From an uncultured Spirochaetaceae bacterium (GTDB lineage: Bacteria; Spirochaetota; Spirochaetia; Treponematales; Treponemataceae): a stretch of DNA of 9,747 bases. The DNA is taken from contig CACYBG010000011.1 in assembly GCA_902772605.1 (NCBI GenBank), forward strand, positions 1 through 9,747, read 5' to 3'. The notes beneath the pieces were generated by a model. That model was not told the origin of the DNA. It saw only the letters and a list, made by a program, of their open reading frames with translations, and did no database searches. The position numbers were made by a program, and so were the translations under genes. Positions 5,364 through 9,747 of the stretch are shown here, in pieces; positions within the stretch are counted from its first letter, which is position 1, and every line of letters begins with the position of its first letter.

Positions 5364-7652
5364 ATGAGAACGTTAATCATTCAGCCGCCTTTAGTCCAAT
5401 TGAATACGGCTTATCCGTCGGGAGCATATTTAAAATCTTTTTTTGAAAGTCAGAGTATTGAAGCAAAATGGTTTGATTTCAGCATTGAACTTTTTCATGA
5501 AATATTTTGCCGCGAAGGATTGAAACTCCTGTTTGAAAAATGTTCAGATGAAGCGTTGAAAAAATCGGATGCGGCCTTTAAATCTGGAGATGAGGGAAGC
5601 GGAACGGCACTGCTCCGATATGTTGGTGAAAGCGACAGATGGATAAACTGGATTGATTCAATCGTAACCATTTTGTGCGACGGAAATTCATCAAGCGGTC
5701 GTGAACTTTGCCATCAGTTTATTTTTTCTCCTTTTGCACCGCGCGGAATGCGGATGGAAAATTTTCTTTCCGGACTAAATCATGAACCGACAACGGATGA
5801 CGCACGTTTTCTTGCGAGCCTTGCATTGGCTGATCTAGCTGATTTCATAACGGTTGTTTTCGACAGAGAATTTTCACTGGTGCGTTATGCAGAATCATTG
5901 ACGGTCAGCGAAACCAGTTTTTCACAGATTGAAAAAGGCATCGACTCACCGATTTTAAAACTCTTTTACGAAAGGGTCCTTCAAAGGCATTTTTGCATTT
6001 CAAAAGATGAAGAAGATTCATCATGCATTAATCAAAATGAGGAGACCGTAAAAAACTGGATTAAAAATCTGTCATCGGATGGCAGTGAAAAAATTCTTGT
6101 GTGCATTTCAGTTCCGTTTGCTGGGACATTTACGGCTGCACTTTACACTGCAAGATTTTTCAGGCGGATGTTCGGAAAAAAAGTTTTCATATCAATCGGC
6201 GGAGGATTCATCAACACTGAACTCAGGGAAATCACCGATGCAAAGATTTTCGATTATGTGGATTCAATCAGCTATGACAGGGGATACGGTTCATACAGGG
6301 CTTTGATTGACTGCAATCTGAATCCGTCCGGACAAATGTACAAGCTTAGGATTTTTAACGGAGAAAAAATAATTCCGCAAAAGGAAATGGATTCTGAACT
6401 TCAGCGTTTTGAAGAGCAGACTACCGCACAGATTGTCCCTGATTTTTCGGACATAGATTTTTCAAGATATCCAAGGATGATTGACGACACGAATCCGATG
6501 CAGCGTCTTTGGTCGGACGGTACGTGGATTAAAGCGTATCTTGCCCATGGATGTTACTGGCATAAGTGTGATTTCTGCGATGTGACGCTGGATTATGTTT
6601 CAGGCTATCATCAGACGAAAATCGAAAGCCTTTACGAAGGACTGAAAAAACAGGCGGAACAAAAAAATATTTGGGGCATACATTTTGTCGATGAAGCCAT
6701 GCCTCCGTCTGCACTGACGAAATTTTCACTTTTGAATCTGACTGGAGAAAAAACTTTTTCGTATTGGGGCAACATACGTTTTGAAAAAAACTTTTCATAT
6801 GATTTGGCATCGCTGCTTTCCTACAGCGGATTGATAGGTGTGAGCGGTGGAATTGAAATTGCAACTGGAAACGGATTGGACGGCATCCACAAGGGAACCG
6901 ATATCGACACTATTGTCGGTGCATGCTGTGCATTCAAGGAAAACGGAATATTGGTTCACGCCTACATGATTTACGGATATTGGAATCAGAACGACCAGGA
7001 CACAATCAACTCGATGGAAACATTGAGACAGTTTTATGCATCCGGTCTTTTGGACAGTTCGTTCTGGCATAAATTCGTTTTGACGCGCCATTCACGGATA
7101 TACTCGGAATGGAAAAATGGAATGCACGGAAACCTGAAGCCGATTGAACCGAAGGTTGCCGGAATATTTGCAAAAAACGGATTGCATTTTGAAGGAGAAG
7201 GTAAATCTGCAAAATTCGGCGACGGACTGAATGCCGCATTGCAGGCCTGGATGCATGGAGAATGTCTGAACAAAAAGGTTAACCGATGGTTTGACTTTAA
7301 GACTCCGGAACCGACGGTCAAGGCGAATTATATAGAAGAAAGCATCAGAAGGTATGAAGAAAAAAAAGAGGCGGATTTTTCAAGACCGTTGGAAATCAAT
7401 AGGCTGTATTGGCTTGGAGGTCCAATCAATCCGGTTGACGGAGGAAAAAATTTGAGCTGGCTTTACATGCAGGATTTGTGCAGGGAAAAAAACGTCCTGA
7501 AAGAAAATGCTTCGGTTGATTTTCAGACTGCATTGATGGCATTGAATCCAAGAAAAAGAAATCCGGCATTGATGGAATCGTTCGTTGAAAAACATCCTGA
7601 AGCGATGAAACTTTTGAAAAGATTGCGCGGTTCAGGATTGACAATGATTTAG
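5364..7652 (+). CDS. B12-binding-like radical SAM protein
   Basis: This 762-residue cytoplasmic radical SAM enzyme has an unknown substrate. Residues 1-30 (LIIQPPLVQLNTAYPSGAYL) look like the first strand and loop of a B12-binding-type domain. That domain seems to resume at about 230-315, with SIGGGFINTELREI at 277-290. Between them lie about 190 mainly helical residues. I see no DxHxxG cobalt-ligand motif, which is also missing from many members of this superfamily. The radical SAM cluster ligands are C397, C402 and C405 in GCYWHKCDFCD, spaced CX4CX2C instead of the usual CX3CX2C. FVDEAMPP (441-448) and GGIEIATGNGLDGIHKGT (495-512) fit later strands of the SAM barrel. A C-terminal extension of about 200 residues ends in a basic helix. 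The start at 5364 gives the expected N-terminus. It seems to be transcribed alone. A methyltransferase or other B12-type role is possible but not shown. Confidence 0.8.
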   Translation: MRTLIIQPPLVQLNTAYPSGAYLKSFFESQSIEAKWFDFSIELFHEIFCREGLKLLFEKCSDEALKKSDAAFKSGDEGSGTALLRYVGESDRWINWIDSIVTILCDGNSSSGRELCHQFIFSPFAPRGMRMENFLSGLNHEPTTDDARFLASLALADLADFITVVFDREFSLVRYAESLTVSETSFSQIEKGIDSPILKLFYERVLQRHFCISKDEEDSSCINQNEETVKNWIKNLSSDGSEKILVCISVPFAGTFTAALYTARFFRRMFGKKVFISIGGGFINTELREITDAKIFDYVDSISYDRGYGSYRALIDCNLNPSGQMYKLRIFNGEKIIPQKEMDSELQRFEEQTTAQIVPDFSDIDFSRYPRMIDDTNPMQRLWSDGTWIKAYLAHGCYWHKCDFCDVTLDYVSGYHQTKIESLYEGLKKQAEQKNIWGIHFVDEAMPPSALTKFSLLNLTGEKTFSYWGNIRFEKNFSYDLASLLSYSGLIGVSGGIEIATGNGLDGIHKGTDIDTIVGACCAFKENGILVHAYMIYGYWNQNDQDTINSMETLRQFYASGLLDSSFWHKFVLTRHSRIYSEWKNGMHGNLKPIEPKVAGIFAKNGLHFEGEGKSAKFGDGLNAALQAWMHGECLNKKVNRWFDFKTPEPTVKANYIEESIRRYEEKKEADFSRPLEINRLYWLGGPINPVDGGKNLSWLYMQDLCREKNVLKENASVDFQTALMALNPRKRNPALMESFVEKHPEAMKLLKRLRGSGLTMI

Positions 7653-7662
7653 GAAACATTTA

Positions 7663-7692
7663 AAGACATTATTTTTGAGATGACCGTATAAT
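7663..7692 (+). promoter_or_regulatory. Candidate promoter of the acetyltransferase operon
   Basis: A perfect TATAAT (7687-7692) is preceded at 18 bases by AAGACA (7663-7668, four of six matches to TTGACA). Transcription would begin near 7699, leaving a short leader that contains the GAGGTG ribosome binding site. No terminator-like hairpin is visible between the radical SAM stop and this site, so some read-through from upstream is also possible. Confidence 0.5.
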
Positions 7693-7708
7693 TGAAGCGT
7701 GATTTACA

Positions 7709-7714
7709 GAGGTG
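7709..7714 (+). promoter_or_regulatory. Ribosome binding site that fixes the start at 7721
   Basis: GAGGTG (7709-7714) is six bases before the ATG at 7721. An in-frame GTG at 7712 lies inside this sequence and could not be served by it, so the ATG is preferred. Confidence 0.75.
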
Positions 7715-7720
7715 AAAAAA

Positions 7721-8182
7721 ATGGAAATAAAAAAAACGACGAAAAAAGACATTGACGTTTTGATGGACATGAGGCTTGAAATGCTTCGCATTGTAAATGG
7801 AATGGAACCGGATGATTGTTTTGATGAAGTCCTGGTTGATTCATCGCGGGAATATTTTCTGAATGGAAATCAGACGACGGTTTTTGCAATGGAAGGTGAA
7901 GAAATTGCTGGATGTGCATCAATCAGCTATATAGACGTAATGCCGACATTCGATCATCCGACCGGAAAACGTGCACACCTTATGAATGTCTATGTGAGAA
8001 AAGATTTCCGTCGCATGGGCGTAGGACGAAAGATGGTTCAGTTTTTGATTGATGAAGCGAAAGAACGAGGAGTTAGCGAAATCAGTCTGGATTCAACCGA
8101 AATGGGACGTCCGCTTTACAGGCAAGCCGGATTTTCAGAAAATAAGGAATCGATGAACATGATATTGAACGGAAAAAAATAA
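7721..8182 (+). CDS. GNAT family N-acetyltransferase
   Basis: This 153-residue single-domain GNAT enzyme should transfer an acetyl group from acetyl-CoA to an amine; its substrate cannot be read from the sequence. The acetyl-CoA pyrophosphate-binding motif is RRMGVGRKM (97-105), following strand LMNVYVRKDF (motif A). The preceding strand region is FAMEGEEIAGCASISY (55-70). The C-terminal ISLDSTEMGRPLYRQAGF (121-138) is the typical motif B with its Y-x-x-x-G-F end. The length is normal for the family. The start is set by GAGGTG six bases upstream. The next gene begins one base after the stop, so the two are probably translated from one mRNA and may be translationally coupled. Confidence 0.88.
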   Translation: MEIKKTTKKDIDVLMDMRLEMLRIVNGMEPDDCFDEVLVDSSREYFLNGNQTTVFAMEGEEIAGCASISYIDVMPTFDHPTGKRAHLMNVYVRKDFRRMGVGRKMVQFLIDEAKERGVSEISLDSTEMGRPLYRQAGFSENKESMNMILNGKK

Positions 8183-8183
8183 A

Positions 8184-9317
8184 ATGAATGGATTCCACTT
8201 GAAGACGAAAAATCTTGAAATCGTTCCGCTGACATTGGATTTCCTGGATACTGCTTATGAATATTCAAGCGACAGGGATTTGCGTTACATGCTTTTTCTT
8301 CCGCAGGATTCGATTGAAGAAACCAAAACTTTTCTTTCGGAATCGGAAGCGGAATGGCAGAAAAAGAATCCGAAGAATTATGAATGTGCGGTCCTTTGCA
8401 ATGGAGTCCACATCGGTGGTATAAGCCTTACGCTTGATGAAAAAAATGAGACCGCGGAACTTGGATGGTGCCTTGGAGCTAAGTCGCGGGGAAACGGTTA
8501 TGCATTGGAGGCTGCGGTTGCCATTGTGCATTGGGCGAAGGAAAAACTTTCGATTTCAAAATTCATTGCACATTGCGACAGTGAAAATGCACCTTCATGG
8601 ATGACGATGGAAAAGCTTGGTATGAAGAGGGTTTCATGTTCTGGCGGAAGATTCAACAGGGCAACTCCGAAAGAGGAGAGGAAGGAATTTACATATGAGC
8701 TTGACTTGAAAAACGGATGGAACGTCATCGACAGGTTTGAAATGAAAAACATTCCGCAGATTGTTGAAACCGTTCATCCGCTTTGGAGACCCGATGATTG
8801 CGATGATGATTTTGCAAGGAAGTACGTTGAATTCATTGTCCGGAATAATATTTTCAGCGATGCATTTTCTTTTGAATTGATTGATGAAAATCGGGATGAA
8901 GGTGACGCTTTCCTTTCCGCCGCTTTTTTCATGAGGAAAGGCGATTCGAACGATTCGCGTTTATGGCTTGAAGGTCAAACGAAAAATCTGGGACCGGAAG
9001 GACGAATTCGATTTGAATGTGCAAGGAAATATCTTGATTACATGGATGAAAAAACCATTTCGCTCATGGGTGACGCTGACATAAAGCTTTCACTTTTTGT
9101 AAGTCGGAAAAAGGGTTCCGGCATGAAAGTTATTTCCTGTGCCGTTGAAAAACTTCGCCGCATGGGATACAGGAACATTTATTTATGGACAGACTCGGAA
9201 TGCAACTGGCAGTGGTATGTAAATCATGGATACGAACTTGTAAATGAAAGTGAATATGAAGATTTCAGCAGCGAAGATGAAAAATACATGACATACATAT
9301 TCAAAAAGAAAATCTAA
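8184..9317 (+). CDS. Tandem two-domain GNAT acetyltransferase
   Basis: This 377-residue protein consists of two GNAT domains in one frame. Residues about 5-175 form a RimJ/RimL-like domain (Acetyltransf_3 type): LEIVPLTLDFLDTAYEYSSD at the start, GWCLGAKSRGNGYALEAA (94-111) with the R-G-N-G acetyl-CoA loop, then IAHCDSENAPSWMTMEKLGM (128-147). Residues about 185-375 form a second GNAT domain with LFVSRKKGSGMKV (304-316) as its CoA loop and YLWTDSECNWQWYVNHGYEL (333-352) as its last strand/helix. Both CoA loops look complete, so neither half is an obvious relic. Met187 could be the start of an ancestral separate protein. The gene begins one base after the upstream GNAT stop and has only a weak GGA ahead of it (8171-8173), consistent with translational coupling. 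Substrates are unknown; the RimJ-like half may modify a protein N-terminus or a small molecule. Confidence 0.85.
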   Translation: MNGFHLKTKNLEIVPLTLDFLDTAYEYSSDRDLRYMLFLPQDSIEETKTFLSESEAEWQKKNPKNYECAVLCNGVHIGGISLTLDEKNETAELGWCLGAKSRGNGYALEAAVAIVHWAKEKLSISKFIAHCDSENAPSWMTMEKLGMKRVSCSGGRFNRATPKEERKEFTYELDLKNGWNVIDRFEMKNIPQIVETVHPLWRPDDCDDDFARKYVEFIVRNNIFSDAFSFELIDENRDEGDAFLSAAFFMRKGDSNDSRLWLEGQTKNLGPEGRIRFECARKYLDYMDEKTISLMGDADIKLSLFVSRKKGSGMKVISCAVEKLRRMGYRNIYLWTDSECNWQWYVNHGYELVNESEYEDFSSEDEKYMTYIFKKKI

Positions 9318-9354
9318 TCCGAATAAACTGAAATTCAATAAAAAGGAAACTGTA

Positions 9355-9747
9355 ATGGAAGAAAACGAAAACAATGTTGAGAAAAAAAAGAAGAGTGCCG
9401 TAATCAGATTTTTTGGTGCCGCATTAAATTGGATTGAATCGTTCTGGTGGATTTTTCCTCCGGTGTTTTTTGCATTGCTTTTGCTCTGGTGGTATTTTGT
9501 AAAAAATCCGATGCAGGAATTTGAAATTCTTTCAATCGTTGAACCGATTCTTTTCGTCGCATATTTAATCCTTTTCGTGCCGATTGTCGTGTTAATCATA
9601 AAAAGGAAGTGGCTTAAATTTGCATTCAGTATGCTGGGTATTTTTGCCGCGACCGGAATTTGGACATTGCTTGGATTCCTGTCGTTTTTTGAATACGGTT
9701 CATCCGATCATTTTGGAGAACGTCATCCGATTCCGGAGGGCATGGCA
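9355..9747 (+). CDS. Multi-pass membrane protein, unknown function (partial, 3' end off window)
   Basis: The ATG at 9355 follows AAGGA (9343-9347) at seven bases and opens a frame of 131 codons that reaches the window edge without a stop. The protein starts with a Lys/Glu/Asn-rich head (MEENENNVEKKKKS). Three hydrophobic segments follow, at about residues 29-48 (FWWIFPPVFFALLLLWWYFV), 62-82 and 86-108. After the third helix it reads EYGSSDHFGERHPIPEGMA, where an HPIPEG stretch may begin an extra-membrane domain. I do not recognise the family. It starts 37 bases after the tandem GNAT stop with no terminator between them, so it is probably in the same operon. Confidence 0.75.
   Translation, partial: MEENENNVEKKKKSAVIRFFGAALNWIESFWWIFPPVFFALLLLWWYFVKNPMQEFEILSIVEPILFVAYLILFVPIVVLIIKRKWLKFAFSMLGIFAATGIWTLLGFLSFFEYGSSDHFGERHPIPEGMA

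Noticed and set aside
7638..7643. Perfect TTGACA as a -35 box
   Set aside because: It lies in the last codons of the radical SAM gene and no good -10 box follows at 16-18 bases; the TATAAT at 7687 is too far away (43 bases).
7712..7720. GTG start for the single-domain GNAT
   Set aside because: The GTG lies within the GAGGTG ribosome binding site that serves the ATG at 7721.
9183..9599. 138-codon reverse-strand open frame at the 3' end
   Set aside because: It lies opposite the end of the tandem GNAT gene and the start of a convincing forward membrane-protein gene with its own ribosome binding site.
1..9747. Mobile elements, CRISPR, tRNA or prophage
   Set aside because: I found no transposase, integrase, direct-repeat array, tRNA-like fold or phage gene. 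Base use looks even across the window.

Overview
The window looks like ordinary chromosomal DNA from a low-to-mid GC, Gram-negative-type bacterium. My best guess is a host- or gut-associated Treponema-like spirochaete. This rests on the general look of the proteins and base composition only, since no rRNA or other phylogenetic marker is present. All supported genes lie on the + strand. I see no IS element, CRISPR array, tRNA, phage gene or attachment site.

Region 1 (1-2942): a few codons that may be the tail of an upstream gene, then a strongly paired leader (32-84). Next is a large secreted protein combining VIT, VWA, TPR and DUF2135 (YfaP-like) domains, closed by a clear intrinsic terminator. 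Region 2 (2943-5286): a promoter with a dyad over its -35 box and a structured untranslated leader, followed by a three-gene operon. The operon encodes a small PadR-family repressor (best start a TTG), a four-helix membrane protein with a DUF1700/HAAS-type N-terminus, and a membrane-anchored DUF4097 beta-repeat protein. This is a recognised regulator/membrane/adhesin-like combination, probably an autoregulated envelope-response cassette. A long nested hairpin with a T-tract ends it, and an overlapping 51-codon ORF is possible there. Region 3 (5287-7652): a palindrome/promoter placed so that the mRNA would be nearly leaderless, then a 762-residue radical SAM enzyme with a B12-binding-like N-terminal region and an atypical CX4CX2C cluster motif. 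Region 4 (7653-9747): a promoter, a single-domain GNAT acetyltransferase, a tandem two-domain GNAT protein one base downstream, and the 5' part of a gene for a multi-helix membrane protein that runs off the window.

No wholly new system is evident. The best leads are the two unexplained RNA structures (32-84 and 5191-5286), the possible small cationic peptide ORF next to the radical SAM gene, the PadR promoter architecture, and the VIT-VWA-TPR-DUF2135 domain combination. Functions are inferred from remembered family patterns without database searches.
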